Of a stretch of 64,000 bases of DNA, positions 54,319 to 64,000 are shown piece by piece. A program made the position numbers and the translations under genes. This stretch comes from Sphingopyxis alaskensis RB2256 (GTDB lineage Bacteria; Pseudomonadota; Alphaproteobacteria; Sphingomonadales; Sphingomonadaceae), in contig NC_008048.1 in assembly GCF_000013985.1 (NCBI RefSeq), forward strand, positions 1,302,001 to 1,366,000, given 5' to 3'. How positions within the stretch are numbered: position 1 is the stretch's first letter; each line of letters starts with the position of its first letter. The notes under the pieces were generated by a model, which was not told the origin of the DNA, ran no database searches, and saw only the letters and a list, made by a program, of their open reading frames with translations.

Positions 54319-55868
54319 TGCACGCCTCCCGCATGGCTCGATCCGTGGGCGGCTTCCTCATGCACTGCGGCGGGCTTCGGCTTGCCGACGGCCAGATGCG
54401 CGTCGCCCGCGGGCTTCGCGGGAGCGAGGCGTGCGACCACCGTGGTCACGTCGCCGCGCATCGGCGCGAGGAAACTTTCGGGATAGACGCCCATCCACAG
54501 CGCCACGGCGGCGAGCGGCGCCATGATCGCCCATTCGCGTACGTTGAGATCGGGCATCGCCTTCACATCGTCCTTGGTCAGTTCGCCGAACACGACGCGG
54601 CGATAGAGGTAAAGCATGTACGCGGCGCCGAGGATGATCCCGGTCGTACAGACGAAGGCGACGACACTCGACGCTTCGTAGATACCGAGCAGGCTCAGGA
54701 ACTCGCCGACAAAACCGCTCGTCCCCGGCAAGCCGATCGACGCCATGGTGAACAACATGAAGAAGAGCGCATAGGCCGGCATGTTGACCGCAAGCCCGCC
54801 GTAGCGATCGATCTCGCGCGTATGCAGCCGGTCATAGATCACGCCGACGCAGAAGAAGAGCGCGGCCGAGACGACGCCATGGCTGAGCATGATGATCAGC
54901 GCGCCCTCGATCCCCTGCTGGTTGAAAGCGAAGAGGCCCGCGGTGACGATCGCCATGTGGGCGACCGACGAATAGGCGATCAGCTTCTTCATGTCGTTCT
55001 GCACCAGCGCGACAAGGCTGGTATAGACCACCGCGACCATCGACAGACCGAACACCAGCCACATCAGCTGCGCCGAAGCGTCGGGGAACATCGGCATCAT
55101 GAAGCGCAGGAAGCCATAGGCGCCGAGCTTCAGGAGCACACCCGCCAGGATCATCGAGCCCGCGGTCGGCGCCTGCACATGCGCGTCGGGAAGCCAGGTG
55201 TGGACGGGCCACATCGGCATCTTGACCGCGAGGCTGGCGAAGAAGGCGAGCCACAGCCATGTCTGCATTTCGACCGGGAAGTCATAGTTGAGCAGCGTCG
55301 GGATGTCGGTCGTGCCCGCCTCGGCGATCATCGCGATCATCGCGATCAGCATCAGCACCGAACCGAGCAGCGTGTAGAGAAAGAATTTGAACGCCGCATA
55401 TTTGCGGTTCGCGCCGCCCCAGATGCCGATGATGAAATACATCGGGATCAGACCGGCTTCGAAGAAGATGTAAAAGAGCAGCAGATCCTGCGCCATGAAG
55501 ACGCCGATCATCACGACTTCCATGATCAGGAACATCGCCATGTAGAGCCCGACACGGCTCTTGATCGCTTCCCAGCTCGCGAGGATGCACAGCGGCATGA
55601 GGAAGACGCTGAGCATGATCAGCATCAGCGCCATGCCGTCGATGCCGAGTGCCCACTGGAAGCGGCCGAACAGGTCAGCGCGCTCGGTAAACTGCCACTG
55701 CGCGCCGCCGATGTCGAAACTGGCCCAGAGCACGATGCCCAGCGCAAAATCGATCAGCGTCGCGGCGAGCGCGATAACACGTGCGTTACGGTCGCCCGCA
55801 TAGAGGCAGAGGATGGCGGCGATCAGCGGGACCGCCAGCATCAGCGAAAGGATCGGAAAGCCGCTCAC
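54315..55868 (-). CDS. nuoM: NADH-quinone oxidoreductase subunit M
   Basis: A 517-residue antiporter-like complex I subunit with about 14 membrane helices. The channel motifs [37 protein letters not shown] and the discontinuous helix region are present, as is [20 protein letters not shown]. The C-terminus has a short Ala/His tail ([15 protein letters not shown]). ATG 55868 overlaps nuoL by 4 bp. Pumps protons together with NuoL and NuoN. Confidence 0.5.
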   Translation of the reverse strand: MSGFPILSLMLAVPLIAAILCLYAGDRNARVIALAATLIDFALGIVLWASFDIGGAQWQFTERADLFGRFQWALGIDGMALMLIMLSVFLMPLCILASWEAIKSRVGLYMAMFLIMEVVMIGVFMAQDLLLFYIFFEAGLIPMYFIIGIWGGANRKYAAFKFFLYTLLGSVLMLIAMIAMIAEAGTTDIPTLLNYDFPVEMQTWLWLAFFASLAVKMPMWPVHTWLPDAHVQAPTAGSMILAGVLLKLGAYGFLRFMMPMFPDASAQLMWLVFGLSMVAVVYTSLVALVQNDMKKLIAYSSVAHMAIVTAGLFAFNQQGIEGALIIMLSHGVVSAALFFCVGVIYDRLHTREIDRYGGLAVNMPAYALFFMLFTMASIGLPGTSGFVGEFLSLLGIYEASSVVAFVCTTGIILGAAYMLYLYRRVVFGELTKDDVKAMPDLNVREWAIMAPLAAVALWMGVYPESFLAPMRGDVTTVVARLAPAKPAGDAHLAVGKPKPAAVHEEAAHGSSHAGGVQ

Positions 55869-57910
55869 AGGAAATTCACCATGGCCCAGCTGGCGAGGCC
55901 GACAAGACCGAGCAGCATCACAAACGCATATCCATAAACATAACCCGATTGCAGCCGGACCGCGAGCCGCGTCCCCCCGGCGACGAGCGCCGCGGCACCA
56001 TCGGGACCGAAGCGGTCGATGGTGCCTTCATCCCCGCGCTTCCAGAAGAAGCGGCCGATCGCAAAGGCGGGCTTTACGAAGAGGATGTTGTAGAGCTCGT
56101 CGAAATACCATTTATTGTACAGGAACTGGTAGAGCAGCCGGAATTGCGCCGCAAAGCGCGCCGGCAGGCTGGTGTTGCGGACATAGCTGTTCCACGCGAG
56201 GAACAGCCCGATCGCCATCACCGCGAACGGCGCCCACTTCACCCAGGTCGGCACTTCGTGCGCGAGGTGCATCAGATGCTCGTCGAACGCGATGCTGTCC
56301 GCCCAGAAAGTCTTGCCTTCTTCGGGATAGATGAAGGGGTGCGCGAAGACGAAGCCTGCGAACACCGCGCCGAGCGACAGCACGCCGAGCGGGATCAGCA
56401 TCGACAGCGGGCTTTCGTGCGGATGGTAGCCCGCGGTGCCGTCGCCGTGGGGATCGTGGTGATGAGGCGCATGATTGCCGCTCGAATGTTCATCCGAGGG
56501 CTCTTCATGTTCGCCATGCACCGCATGCTGAATATGCTCGCTCGCTTCCCACCGCGGCTTGCCATAGAAGGTCAGGAAAACGAGGCGCCACGAATAGAAG
56601 CTCGTCAGCAGTGCGGCGAAAATACCGACCCAGAAAGCGACCACGCCGCCGCCGCCGGCAGCAAAGGCCGCCTCGAGGATGCCGTCCTTCGAATGGAAGC
56701 CCGCGAAGCCCGCGACCCCGGCGATGCCGACGCCGGTGATCGCCAGCGTGCCCATCATCATCGCCCAATAGGTGAGCGGGATATGTTTCCGAAGGCCGCC
56801 GTAATAACGCATATCCTGTTCGTGGTGCATCGCATGGATCACCGACCCCGCGCCGAGGAACAGCAGAGCCTTGAAGAAGGCGTGCGTGAACAGGTGGAAC
56901 ATCGCCGCGCCATAGGCGCCGACGCCCGCGGCGAAGAACATGTAGCCGAGTTGCGAGCATGTCGAATAGGCGATGACGCGCTTGATGTCCCATTGCGTCG
57001 TGCCGACAGTCGCGGCGAACAGGCAGGTCGCGGCGCCGACGAAGGTGACGACGCCCAGCGCGATCGGCGCGGTCTCGAACATCGGCGAAAGGCGGCACAC
57101 CATGAAGACGCCCGCCGTGACCATCGTCGCGGCGTGGATCAGCGCCGACACCGGCGTCGGACCCTCCATCGCGTCGGGCAGCCAGGTGTGGAGCCCGAGC
57201 TGCGCCGACTTGCCCATCGCGCCGATGAACAGCAGCAGGCAGAGCAAGGTCATCGTATCGACGCGATAGCCGAAAAAGCCGATCGTCGAACCCGCCATGC
57301 CCGGCGCGGCCGCAAGGATCTCGGGGATCGAGACGGTGCCAAACACCAGGAAGGTGCCGAAGATGCCGAGCATGAAGCCCAAATCGCCGACGCGGTTGAC
57401 GACGAACGCCTTGATCGCCGCGGCATTGGCGCTCGGTTTCTTGTACCAGAAGCCGATGAGCAGATAGGAGGCAAGGCCGACGCCTTCCCAGCCGAAGAAC
57501 ATCTGGACCAGATTGTCTGCGGTCACCAGCATCAGCATCGCAAAGGTGAAGAGCGACAGGTAAGCGAAGAAGCGCGGCTGGTCCGGGTCTTCCTCCATAT
57601 AGCCCCAGCTATAGAGGTGGACGAGCGCCGACACCGTCGTGATGACGACGAGCATCACCGCGGTCAGCGTGTCGACGCGCAGCGCCCAGTCGAACTGGAG
57701 TGCGCCCGACGACACCCAATGCAGCACGGTGACGACTTCGGCCTCGCCGGTCCCCGCCACGAAGGACAGGAAGATCGGCCAGCTGAGCGCGCAGCTGGTG
57801 AACAGCGCGCCGGTCGTGACCAGCTTCGATGCGAAGGGGCCGATGGCGCGCTGGCCAAGCCCTGCAACAAGCGCCGCGAGCAGCGGCAGGAAAACGATCG
57901 CCTGAATCAC
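55865..57910 (-). CDS. nuoL: NADH-quinone oxidoreductase subunit L
   Basis: A 681-residue antiporter-like subunit and the distal end of the proton-pumping arm. Motifs: [40 protein letters not shown] and [21 protein letters not shown] His-rich loop near residue 475 ([20 protein letters not shown]) interrupts the later hydrophobic region; this is a variable surface segment. It includes the long lateral helix at the C-terminus. It overlaps nuoM by 4 bp and is 4 bp after nuoK. Confidence 0.5.
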   Translation of the reverse strand: MIQAIVFLPLLAALVAGLGQRAIGPFASKLVTTGALFTSCALSWPIFLSFVAGTGEAEVVTVLHWVSSGALQFDWALRVDTLTAVMLVVITTVSALVHLYSWGYMEEDPDQPRFFAYLSLFTFAMLMLVTADNLVQMFFGWEGVGLASYLLIGFWYKKPSANAAAIKAFVVNRVGDLGFMLGIFGTFLVFGTVSIPEILAAAPGMAGSTIGFFGYRVDTMTLLCLLLFIGAMGKSAQLGLHTWLPDAMEGPTPVSALIHAATMVTAGVFMVCRLSPMFETAPIALGVVTFVGAATCLFAATVGTTQWDIKRVIAYSTCSQLGYMFFAAGVGAYGAAMFHLFTHAFFKALLFLGAGSVIHAMHHEQDMRYYGGLRKHIPLTYWAMMMGTLAITGVGIAGVAGFAGFHSKDGILEAAFAAGGGGVVAFWVGIFAALLTSFYSWRLVFLTFYGKPRWEASEHIQHAVHGEHEEPSDEHSSGNHAPHHHDPHGDGTAGYHPHESPLSMLIPLGVLSLGAVFAGFVFAHPFIYPEEGKTFWADSIAFDEHLMHLAHEVPTWVKWAPFAVMAIGLFLAWNSYVRNTSLPARFAAQFRLLYQFLYNKWYFDELYNILFVKPAFAIGRFFWKRGDEGTIDRFGPDGAAALVAGGTRLAVRLQSGYVYGYAFVMLLGLVGLASWAMVNFL

Positions 57911-57914
57911 CGGC

Positions 57915-58220
57915 TTACCCCTTCATCCGGTTGGCATCGTCGACGGCAATGGTGCCGCGGCCGCGGAAATAGATAACAAGGATGGCCAGACCGATCGCCG
58001 CTTCGCCCGCGGCGACGGTCAGCACGAACATCGAAAACACCTGCCCGACCAGATCGCCCAGCGCCGCGCTGAACGCGACGAGGTTGATGTTCACCGCAAG
58101 CAGAATGAGCTCGATCGCCATCAAAATGACGATGATATTCTTGCGGTTGATGAAGATGCCGAGCACGCCGAGCGTGAACAGCACCGCCGAAACGGCGAGA
58201 TAATGGCCGACCGAAATCAT
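57915..58220 (-). CDS. nuoK: NADH-quinone oxidoreductase subunit K
   Basis: A 101-residue three-helix subunit of complex I. Helices: [18 protein letters not shown], then [20 protein letters not shown] with the two conserved Glu residues of the proton path (one in MAIELILLA) and [20 protein letters not shown]. Length and layout match NuoK. A palindromic repeat (58251-58330) lies between it and nuoJ, which is unusual in an operon that is otherwise tightly packed. Confidence 0.5.
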   Translation of the reverse strand: MISVGHYLAVSAVLFTLGVLGIFINRKNIIVILMAIELILLAVNINLVAFSAALGDLVGQVFSMFVLTVAAGEAAIGLAILVIYFRGRGTIAVDDANRMKG

Positions 58221-58250
58221 GCAGCCACTCCCGTGCTGTCACCTTGAATT

Positions 58251-58330
58251 CCGTTCGTGTCGAGCGAAGTCGAGACACCACGAGGGCTTGTACGAACGAT
58301 GGGCATCTCGACTTCGCTCGATGCGAACGG
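58251..58330. repeat. Intergenic palindromic repeat between nuoK and nuoJ
   Basis: Arm CCGTTCGTGTCGAGCGAAGT (58251-58270, continuing to 58275) is the complement of 58306-58330 at 23 of 25 positions. The GAGCGAAGTCGAGA core recurs in many alphaproteobacterial genomes as mobile or regulatory palindromes. It can form a long hairpin in the mRNA and could reduce downstream translation or stabilise the upstream part. Confidence 0.5.
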
Positions 58331-58350
58331 ATTTTGAACGGTCAAGAAAA

Positions 58351-58962
58351 TCACAGCTCAACCCCTTGCCCGGTGCCTGGATCGACGAGGCGCGTTGCAT
58401 CCTCCGGACGGCGGCGCACCTGCTGCGAGATATTCTGCGCGCGCACCCCGCCGCGCTGGCGATGCGTCAGCACGATCGCGCCGATCATCGCGACGAGCAG
58501 GACGATGCCCGCCGCCTCGAACAGGAAGATATATTTCGTGTAGAGCAGTTCGCCGATCTGCTGGATATTGCTCTTGTCGCTGACCACCGGCGCCGTGCGC
58601 GCCGCAAGGTCCACCCCGCCGGCGCTCCAGGCGCCAACCGCGAATATCAGTTCGGCGGCGAGGATGATCGCGACGAGCGCGCCAAGCGGCAGATAGCGCA
58701 CGAAACCGGCGCGCAATTCGGCAAAATCGATGTCGAGCATCATCACCACGAACAGGAACAGCACCGCGACCGCGCCCACATAGACGATGACGAGCAGCAT
58801 CGCGATAAACTCCGCCCCCGCGAGCAGCATCAGCCCCGCCGCGTTGAAGAAGGCGAGGATCAGCCACATCACGCTGTGGACCGGGTTGCGCGCGAAAATC
58901 ACCATCGCCGCCGAGGCGATGACGATCGTCGCGAAGAGGTAAAAGGCGATAAGCTGGATCAT
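58351..58962 (-). CDS. nuoJ: NADH-quinone oxidoreductase subunit J
   Basis: A 203-residue five-helix complex I subunit. It has LIAFYLFATIVIASAAMVIF, SVMWLILAFFNAAGLMLLAG and MLLVIVYVGAVAVLFLFVVM with the pi-bulge glycine helix, then MLDIDF. The C-terminal tail (LTHRQRGGVRAQNISQQVRR) is cytoplasmic and basic. It lies 12 bp after nuoI. A palindromic repeat separates it from nuoK. Confidence 0.5.
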   Translation of the reverse strand: MIQLIAFYLFATIVIASAAMVIFARNPVHSVMWLILAFFNAAGLMLLAGAEFIAMLLVIVYVGAVAVLFLFVVMMLDIDFAELRAGFVRYLPLGALVAIILAAELIFAVGAWSAGGVDLAARTAPVVSDKSNIQQIGELLYTKYIFLFEAAGIVLLVAMIGAIVLTHRQRGGVRAQNISQQVRRRPEDATRLVDPGTGQGVEL

Positions 58963-58974
58963 GTGCGCGCGCCC

Positions 58975-59463
58975 TTACCGATAGGGCGCGTCGGCGGCAA
59001 GATTCGCCGCGATCGCGCGTTCCCATTTGTCGCCATTGGCGAGCAGCTTGGCCTTGTCATAGAGCAGTTCTTCGCGCGTTTCGGTCGCATATTCGAAGTT
59101 CGGCCCCTCGACGATCGCATCGACCGGGCATGCTTCCTGACAGAAGCCGCAGTAAATGCACTTGGTCATGTCGATGTCGTAGCGCGTCGTGCGGCGGCTG
59201 CCGTCGTCGCGCGGCTCGGCCTCGATCGTGATCGCCTGCGCCGGGCACACCGCTTCGCACAGCTTGCACGCGATGCAACGTTCCTCGCCGTTCGGATAGC
59301 GGCGCAGCGCATGTTCGCCACGGAAACGGGGCGACAGCGGGTTCTTCTCGAACGGATAGTTGATCGTCGCCTTCGGCTTGAAGAAATACTTCAGCGTGAG
59401 GGCGTGCGCCTTCACAAACTCCCACAAGGTGAAGCTTTTGACGAGATGGCCTACGTAACTCAT
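58975..59463 (-). CDS. nuoI: NADH-quinone oxidoreductase subunit I
   Basis: A 162-residue peripheral subunit with two [4Fe-4S] clusters (N6a/N6b). The ligands are [14 protein letters not shown] and [20 protein letters not shown]. The N-terminus lies along the membrane ([20 protein letters not shown]). Length and spacing match NuoI. It overlaps nuoH by 4 bp. Confidence 0.5.
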   Translation of the reverse strand: MSYVGHLVKSFTLWEFVKAHALTLKYFFKPKATINYPFEKNPLSPRFRGEHALRRYPNGEERCIACKLCEAVCPAQAITIEAEPRDDGSRRTTRYDIDMTKCIYCGFCQEACPVDAIVEGPNFEYATETREELLYDKAKLLANGDKWERAIAANLAADAPYR

Positions 59464-60503
59464 GAATACCTCGTCAGCATCAGATAGCCGGAGATCAGGA
59501 AGATCCAGATCAGCGAAATCGGCAGGAAGATTTTCCAGCCCAGCCGCATGAGCTGGTCATAGCGGTAGCGCGGAACGGTCGCCTTGACCCAGCTGAAGAC
59601 GAAGAAGAAGAACAGGATCTTCGCGAACAGCCAGATGATGCCGGGGACGGCATAGAGCGGCGCCCAGTCGATCGGAGGCAGCCAGCCGCCCCAGAACAGC
59701 ACCGCGTTGAGTGTGCACATCAGAAGGACGTTAGCATATTCGCCGAGCCAGAAGAGCGCGAAGCTCATCGACGAATATTCGGTCTGATAGCCCGCGACGA
59801 GCTCGCTTTCGGCTTCGGTCAGATCGAACGGCGCGCGCGCGGTTTCGGCGAGCGACGAGATCAGGAACATCACCGCGAGCGGGAACAGCAGCAGGTTGAA
59901 GCCGAAGGCGTTGACGATGCCGAGCCCGTGGCCCTGCTGCGCCTTGACGATCTCGTTCATGTTGAAACTGTCGGCAAACAGCACGACGCCGATCAGGATG
60001 AAGCCGATCGACACTTCATAGCTGATCATCTGCGCCGAGGCGCGGAGCGCGGAAAAGAAGGGATATTTCGAGTTCGACGCCCAGCCCGACAGGATCACGC
60101 CATAAACGCCGAGCGACGAAATCGCGAGGATATAGAGCAGGCCGACATTGATGTCGGCGAGCACCGCGCCCGAATTGAACGGAATCACCGCCCAGGCGAG
60201 CAGCGCGACGGTAAAGGTGATGATCGGCGCGATCAGGAACAGGCCCCGATTGGCGCCCGACGGGATGATCGTTTCCTGCAGAAACACTTTGAGGCCGTCG
60301 GCGAACGACTGGAGCAGGCCGAACGGCCCGACGACGTTCGGACCCCGGCGCAGCGCGATCGCCGCCCAGATCTTGCGGTCGGCATAAATGATCATCGCGA
60401 CCGCGAGCATCAATGGCAGCGCGATGAGCAGGATGCCCGCGACGGTCGCAAGCCCCCAAGCCCATTCATAGGACATGCCGAGCGATTGGAAAAAATCGGT
60501 CAT
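59460..60503 (-). CDS. nuoH: NADH-quinone oxidoreductase subunit H
   Basis: A 347-residue integral subunit that forms part of the quinone chamber. Motifs: [60 protein letters not shown] and [19 protein letters not shown], all hallmark NuoH positions with the acidic residues of the E-channel. About eight helices. It is preceded by a 190-bp palindromic repeat that separates it from nuoG. Confidence 0.5.
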   Translation of the reverse strand: MTDFFQSLGMSYEWAWGLATVAGILLIALPLMLAVAMIIYADRKIWAAIALRRGPNVVGPFGLLQSFADGLKVFLQETIIPSGANRGLFLIAPIITFTVALLAWAVIPFNSGAVLADINVGLLYILAISSLGVYGVILSGWASNSKYPFFSALRASAQMISYEVSIGFILIGVVLFADSFNMNEIVKAQQGHGLGIVNAFGFNLLLFPLAVMFLISSLAETARAPFDLTEAESELVAGYQTEYSSMSFALFWLGEYANVLLMCTLNAVLFWGGWLPPIDWAPLYAVPGIIWLFAKILFFFFVFSWVKATVPRYRYDQLMRLGWKIFLPISLIWIFLISGYLMLTRYS

Positions 60504-60513
60504 TGATACACAA

Positions 60514-60704
60514 CCCCTTCCCCTCTCCCCTTGCGGGAGAGGGTTGCGAAGACTTGGCGGCTCGGTCGCCTAGTCGAAGCTGGGTGAGGGGTATGCGGTC
60601 GCGCCGCGACCGCGCGCGCCTGCGGCGCGCAACCCCTCATCCAACTGCGCCTGGCCGCTTGCAGCGGCAAGGCTTCGTATCCTTCTCCCGCAAGGGGAGA
60701 AGGG
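60514..60704. repeat. Palindromic intergenic repeat between nuoG and nuoH
   Basis: Bounded by CCCTCTCCCCTTGCGGGAGA (60521-60540) and the related inverted sequence CCTTCTCCCGCAAGGGGAGA (60681-60700). The interior has further dyads (GCGGTCGCG/CGCGACCGC, GCGCGCCTGCGGCGCGC). It belongs to the same general type as the block at 20280-20442. No gene is encoded. Confidence 0.5.
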
Positions 60705-60723
60705 CTGAAATATACAGCCGCGC

Positions 60724-62736
60724 TCATTCCGCCGCCTCCGCAAACGCCACACCATGGATCAGCTCTTCCGAGCAGCGCTGCATCGTCGGCGACGCGCGGC
60801 AGATGGCGTTGGTGAGGTAGAAATCCTTGATCGGCGACGGGATCGCCCGCGCCTCGGGCTTCGCGGGCAGTTTCGGCACCGTCCAGCCATAATCGGCAAG
60901 GCCTTCCTGCCCAAGCGCCGGCACCGCCGCGATCATCGCCGCGCGGCACTCGTCGAAACTGTCGAAGCCGACATTCACGCCAAGCGCATCGGCGAGCGCA
61001 CGGAAAATGCTCCAGTCCTCGCGCGCGTCGCCCGGTGCGAACACCGCCTTCTCGCTGCGCTGGACGCGGCCCTCGGTGTTGACCGTGGTGAAGTCCTTTT
61101 CGGTCCACGCGGCCGCGGGCAGGATAACGTCGGCGGCATGCGCGCCGTTGTCGCCATGGTGGCCGACATAGACCTTGAACGTCTCCGCGAAGGCCGCAAA
61201 ATCGACCTCGTCGGCGCCGAGGAAGAAGGCCAGCTTCGGCTTCGCCGCGATCACGTCCCTGATCCCGCCGGGCAGGCCATAACCAAGCATCAGCGAACCC
61301 ATGCGCGCCGCGGAGACATGCACGGCGTTGAAGCCGTTCCAGCCGTCCTTGACCGCATTCACCGCCTTGGCGAGCGCGAGGCCCGCGCCGTGAACGCCCG
61401 GCACCGACAAGGCGCCGCCGCCGAAGACCAGCATCGGCCGCTCGGCGCCCTTGAGCGCATCGAGAACATGCTTGGGCGGTTTCGCGACGAGCGAGGCGTC
61501 GTCGCCGAGCCACTCGGTCTTGTAGGTCAGGTCGGTTTCGGGGCCGATGGCGAAAACCTTCGCGCCCTTTTTCCACACCGCCTTGCGGACGCGCGTGTTG
61601 ATCAGCGGCGCTTCCCAGCGCAGGTTCGTGCCGACGAGCAGGATCACGTCGGCATTTTCGGCCTCGGCGATGGTGGTGTTGAAATTGACCGCCGACAGGC
61701 TGGTGACGTCATAGTCAAGGCCCGTCTGACGCCCTTCGAGCAGCTCCGACCCGAGCGCGTTCACCAGCGCCCTGGCCGCGAACATCGTCTCGCAATCGAC
61801 GAGGTCGCCCGCGATTGCCGCGACCGACGAACCGGCGTTCACCGCCTTGATCGCCTCGAATGCTTCGGCCCAGGTCGCTTCGACCAGCTGGCCGTCCTTG
61901 CGGACAAAAGGCCGGTCGAGGCGGCGGCGAACGAGGCCGTCGACATGGTGGCGCGTCTTGTCGCTCGCCCATTCCTCGTTCACATCGTCGTTGACGCGCG
62001 GCAGCACGCGCAGCACCTGCCGCCCGCGGCTGTCGATACGCACATTGGTGCCGACCGCGTCCATCATGTCGATGCCGAGCGTCTTGGTCAGCTCCCACGG
62101 CCGCGCCTCGAACGCATAGGGTTTGCTGGTCAGCGCGCCGACCGGGCAGAGGTCGACCACGTTGCCGCTGAGTTCGCTCTGGATCGCATGTTCCAGATAG
62201 GTCGTGATCTGCATATTTTCGCCGCGATAGATCGCGCCGATATCCTCAACACCCGCGACTTCCTCCGCAAAGCGGACGCAGCGCGTGCACTGGATACAGC
62301 GGGTCATCACCGTCTTGACGATCGGCCCCATATATTTTTCGGTCACCGCGCGCTTGTTCTCGTCATAGCGCGTCGCGCCGCGGCCATAGGCGATCGACTG
62401 GTCCTGCAAGTCGCATTCGCCGCCCTGGTCGCAGATCGGGCAGTCGAGCGGGTGGTTGATGAGCAGGAACTCCATCACCCCTTCGCGCGCCTTCTTGACC
62501 ATCGGGCTGTCGGTCTTGATGATCTGGCCCTCGGCGGTCGGCAGCGCGCACGATGCCTGCGGTTTCGGCGGGCCGGGGGCGACCTCGACGAGGCACATGC
62601 GGCAGTTGCCGGCGATCGACAGGCGCTCATGATAGCAGAAGCGCGGAATTTCCTTCCCCGCCAGCTCGCACGCCTGCAGAACGGTCGCGCCCTGCGGAAC
62701 GTCGAGTTCTACGCCATCTACGGTAACTTTAGGCAT
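60724..62736 (-). CDS. nuoG: NADH-quinone oxidoreductase subunit G
   Basis: A 670-residue subunit with the N-terminal [2Fe-2S] (PRFCYHERLSIAGNCRMCLV) and [4Fe-4S] sites (LDCPICDQGGECDLQDQSIA with the His-x3-Cys region; TRCIQCTRCVRFAEEV) and a molybdopterin-oxidoreductase-like C-terminal domain that lacks the cofactor. Length fits the alphaproteobacterial/mitochondrial 75-kDa form. ATG 62736 lies two bases after the stop of the unknown gene; the nuoH repeat follows its stop. Confidence 0.5.
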   Translation of the reverse strand: MPKVTVDGVELDVPQGATVLQACELAGKEIPRFCYHERLSIAGNCRMCLVEVAPGPPKPQASCALPTAEGQIIKTDSPMVKKAREGVMEFLLINHPLDCPICDQGGECDLQDQSIAYGRGATRYDENKRAVTEKYMGPIVKTVMTRCIQCTRCVRFAEEVAGVEDIGAIYRGENMQITTYLEHAIQSELSGNVVDLCPVGALTSKPYAFEARPWELTKTLGIDMMDAVGTNVRIDSRGRQVLRVLPRVNDDVNEEWASDKTRHHVDGLVRRRLDRPFVRKDGQLVEATWAEAFEAIKAVNAGSSVAAIAGDLVDCETMFAARALVNALGSELLEGRQTGLDYDVTSLSAVNFNTTIAEAENADVILLVGTNLRWEAPLINTRVRKAVWKKGAKVFAIGPETDLTYKTEWLGDDASLVAKPPKHVLDALKGAERPMLVFGGGALSVPGVHGAGLALAKAVNAVKDGWNGFNAVHVSAARMGSLMLGYGLPGGIRDVIAAKPKLAFFLGADEVDFAAFAETFKVYVGHHGDNGAHAADVILPAAAWTEKDFTTVNTEGRVQRSEKAVFAPGDAREDWSIFRALADALGVNVGFDSFDECRAAMIAAVPALGQEGLADYGWTVPKLPAKPEARAIPSPIKDFYLTNAICRASPTMQRCSEELIHGVAFAEAAE

Positions 62737-62738
62737 CG

Positions 62739-63443
62739 TCAGTCCTTGGCTGCTATCGTCGGCTGACTTGCAGCTACCGATAGCCGATAAAGAACTTCCC
62801 CAATCACGCCTCGAAGAGCAGATCTGGAAAAGACTAACTGGTTTCCTTCCGCCACGCAGCTTCCCACCGACGGAACAATCTTATCGAGCGCCGAGGCCTC
62901 AGCGTTGCTTGCCACCATACTCAATATAAGCTCGCGTGATTCCTGTGGCGCCTTGCGAACTGCGCATTCTGAAATCCTCCGAAGCGACACATGTGGTTGC
63001 ACGACCGCATCGGGCTGAACTTCGCCGCCCGTCGAATAATCGATCGGCAAAACGGCGCTGAAATCGACTGGCCCGTCCTTCTGAAACTGTTTCCGATAGA
63101 AGACGTCGTAAACGCCGCTGCGAAAAACAGTCTCGCTAAAACGCATGTGCCCGGTTGAAAGGCAGGCGTCTACCGCCAACCTGTCAGCACTATCGCGGGC
63201 CGTCTTTGAGCCTGGAAACGTCTCCAGATATTTTTCCACCCGTGCCCGGCTTTTGTCGACAACACATTCCGCATAACGGTACATGGCGATCCGGGCGCGA
63301 TCTTCCTTGCTGATGCCCGCGCGATCAGGAATTTGTGCCGGCGAGGGCCCTACGTACGTCCCTGTTGCCTGCGCGTAAGCCATTTGGCTGCCGAGCGAGT
63401 AAACCGACATAACCGTACACAGAATAGCCGATTGCCGCTTCAC
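62739..63443 (-). CDS. Secreted protein of unknown function inserted between nuoF and nuoG
   Basis: A 234-residue protein from GTG 63443, which overlaps the nuoF stop by 3 bp. A signal peptide is seen at 1-26 ([20 protein letters not shown], then MAYAQA). The mature part contains four or five Cys residues at separate points ([39 protein letters not shown]), which may form disulfides, and no known motif. Codon choice is less GC-biased than nuoF and nuoG by eye. In complex I operons of alphaproteobacteria this position is normally empty, though unrelated small genes occur. It may be an accessory protein or just a passenger. Confidence 0.5.
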   Translation of the reverse strand: MKRQSAILCTVMSVYSLGSQMAYAQATGTYVGPSPAQIPDRAGISKEDRARIAMYRYAECVVDKSRARVEKYLETFPGSKTARDSADRLAVDACLSTGHMRFSETVFRSGVYDVFYRKQFQKDGPVDFSAVLPIDYSTGGEVQPDAVVQPHVSLRRISECAVRKAPQESRELILSMVASNAEASALDKIVPSVGSCVAEGNQLVFSRSALRGVIGEVLYRLSVAASQPTIAAKD

Positions 63444-64000
63444 TCCGCCGCCTCCAGCGCACCACCATTCTCGCGGATGCGGCGTTCGAGTTCGGGGCGG
63501 AAGTGGCGGATCAGGCCCTGGATCGGCCACGCCGCGGCGTCGCCGAGCGCGCAGATCGTGTGGCCTTCGACCTGCTTGGTCACGTCGAACAAGGTGTCGA
63601 TCTCGCTGATGTCGGCGTCGCCGGTGCGCAGCCGCTCCATCACGCGCCACATCCAGCCGGTGCCCTCGCGGCATGGCGTGCAATGGCCGCAGCTTTCATG
63701 CTTGTAGAAATAGCTGATGCGGCTGATCGCCTGAACGACGTCGGTCGACTTGTCCATTACGATCGCGGCCGCGGTGCCGAGGCCCGAACCCACGGCCTTC
63801 AGCCCGTCGAAATCCATCGGGCAGTCCATGATTTCCGCCGCCGGAACCAGCGGCACCGACGAACCGCCGGGGATCACCGCGAGCAGATTGTCCCAGCCGC
63901 CGCGAATGCCGCCGCAATGCCTGTCGATCAGTTCGCGGAAGGGGATGCTCATCTCTTCCTCGACGACGCACGGCTTGTTCACATGGCCGCTGATCTGGAA
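63440..64000 (-). CDS. nuoF: NADH-quinone oxidoreductase subunit F, C-terminal part
   Basis: Partial: the frame is open to the right edge of the window, where it reads [20 protein letters not shown]. The visible part covers about 186 residues and includes [20 protein letters not shown] and the [4Fe-4S] N3 ligands [20 protein letters not shown] with the later [20 protein letters not shown]. The NADH- and FMN-binding N-terminal half lies outside. Stop at 63440 overlaps the following unknown gene by 3 bp (GTGA). Confidence 0.5.
   Translation of the reverse strand, partial: FQISGHVNKPCVVEEEMSIPFRELIDRHCGGIRGGWDNLLAVIPGGSSVPLVPAAEIMDCPMDFDGLKAVGSGLGTAAAIVMDKSTDVVQAISRISYFYKHESCGHCTPCREGTGWMWRVMERLRTGDADISEIDTLFDVTKQVEGHTICALGDAAAWPIQGLIRHFRPELERRIRENGGALEAAE

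Noticed and set aside
55781..57976. Long antisense open frames opposite nuoL, nuoM, nuoG and ntrY
   Set aside because: Charged, Arg/His-rich translations without domains, lying over clear membrane or cofactor-binding proteins; typical GC-rich shadows.

Overview
The window looks like chromosomal DNA of a GC-rich alphaproteobacterium of the sphingomonad group, probably Sphingopyxis-like. The clues are the order ntrB-ntrC-ntrY-ntrX-hfq-hflX, an Hfq made of two fused Sm domains, a fused ispDF gene, a 14-subunit-type nuo operon and short intergenic palindromic repeats. The genus is inferred from gene content and style, not from a search.

Layout. 1-4500 is a mobile, decayed segment: a fragment of an AIPR-type (abortive infection) gene running off the left edge, a complete IS21-family element (istA/istB) with 29-bp inverted ends, a truncated TSUP permease gene, a two-frame IS5-family element, and about 320 bp of dyad-rich DNA ending at a tRNA-Ser(UGA) gene. 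4740-12771 is a housekeeping run on the plus strand: cell wall genes (lytic transglycosylase, rlpA, D,D-carboxypeptidase), then tmk, holB, metG, tatD, a metallo-beta-lactamase-fold hydrolase and a small membrane protein. 12967-23796 is an assimilatory nitrate island: nasT-nasS, an RNA leader with terminators, narK, a porin, nirB, nirD, nasA and cobA. mazG follows.

24710-33921, minus strand, is the general nitrogen regulatory block dusB-ntrB-ntrC-ntrY-ntrX-hfq-hflX. 34018-40668 carries ispDF, pncC/cinA, ratA, lipA, a beta-carbonic anhydrase, a thioesterase, ettA and a small alanine-rich lipoprotein. 40805-49185 holds tRNA-Pro, a decayed M20 peptidase, a CAU tRNA, a polysaccharide deacetylase, a histidine kinase with a degenerate ATPase domain, an Lrp/AsnC regulator, a TPR protein, an Hpt-like protein lacking its histidine, and a 787-residue coiled-coil membrane protein. 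49474-64000, minus strand, is DUF1467, RNase J, coaX, birA and the distal part of the respiratory complex I operon (nuoN to nuoF). A secreted protein of unknown function is inserted between nuoF and nuoG.

How it fits together. NasS (nitrate sensor) and NasT (ANTAR RNA-binding antiterminator) sit just upstream of a leader that can fold into two hexaloop hairpins and intrinsic terminators. That leader precedes narK-porin-nirB-nirD-nasA-cobA, which together import nitrate, reduce it through nitrite to ammonium, and make a siroheme precursor. The Ntr two-component systems and Hfq lie 1-9 kb further on, so most nitrogen control is physically clustered. The least explained features are the structured DNA beside tRNA-Ser, the palindromic repeat that now supplies the N-terminus of nasA, the degenerate phosphorelay proteins at 42.7-46.8 kb, and the extra gene in the nuo operon.
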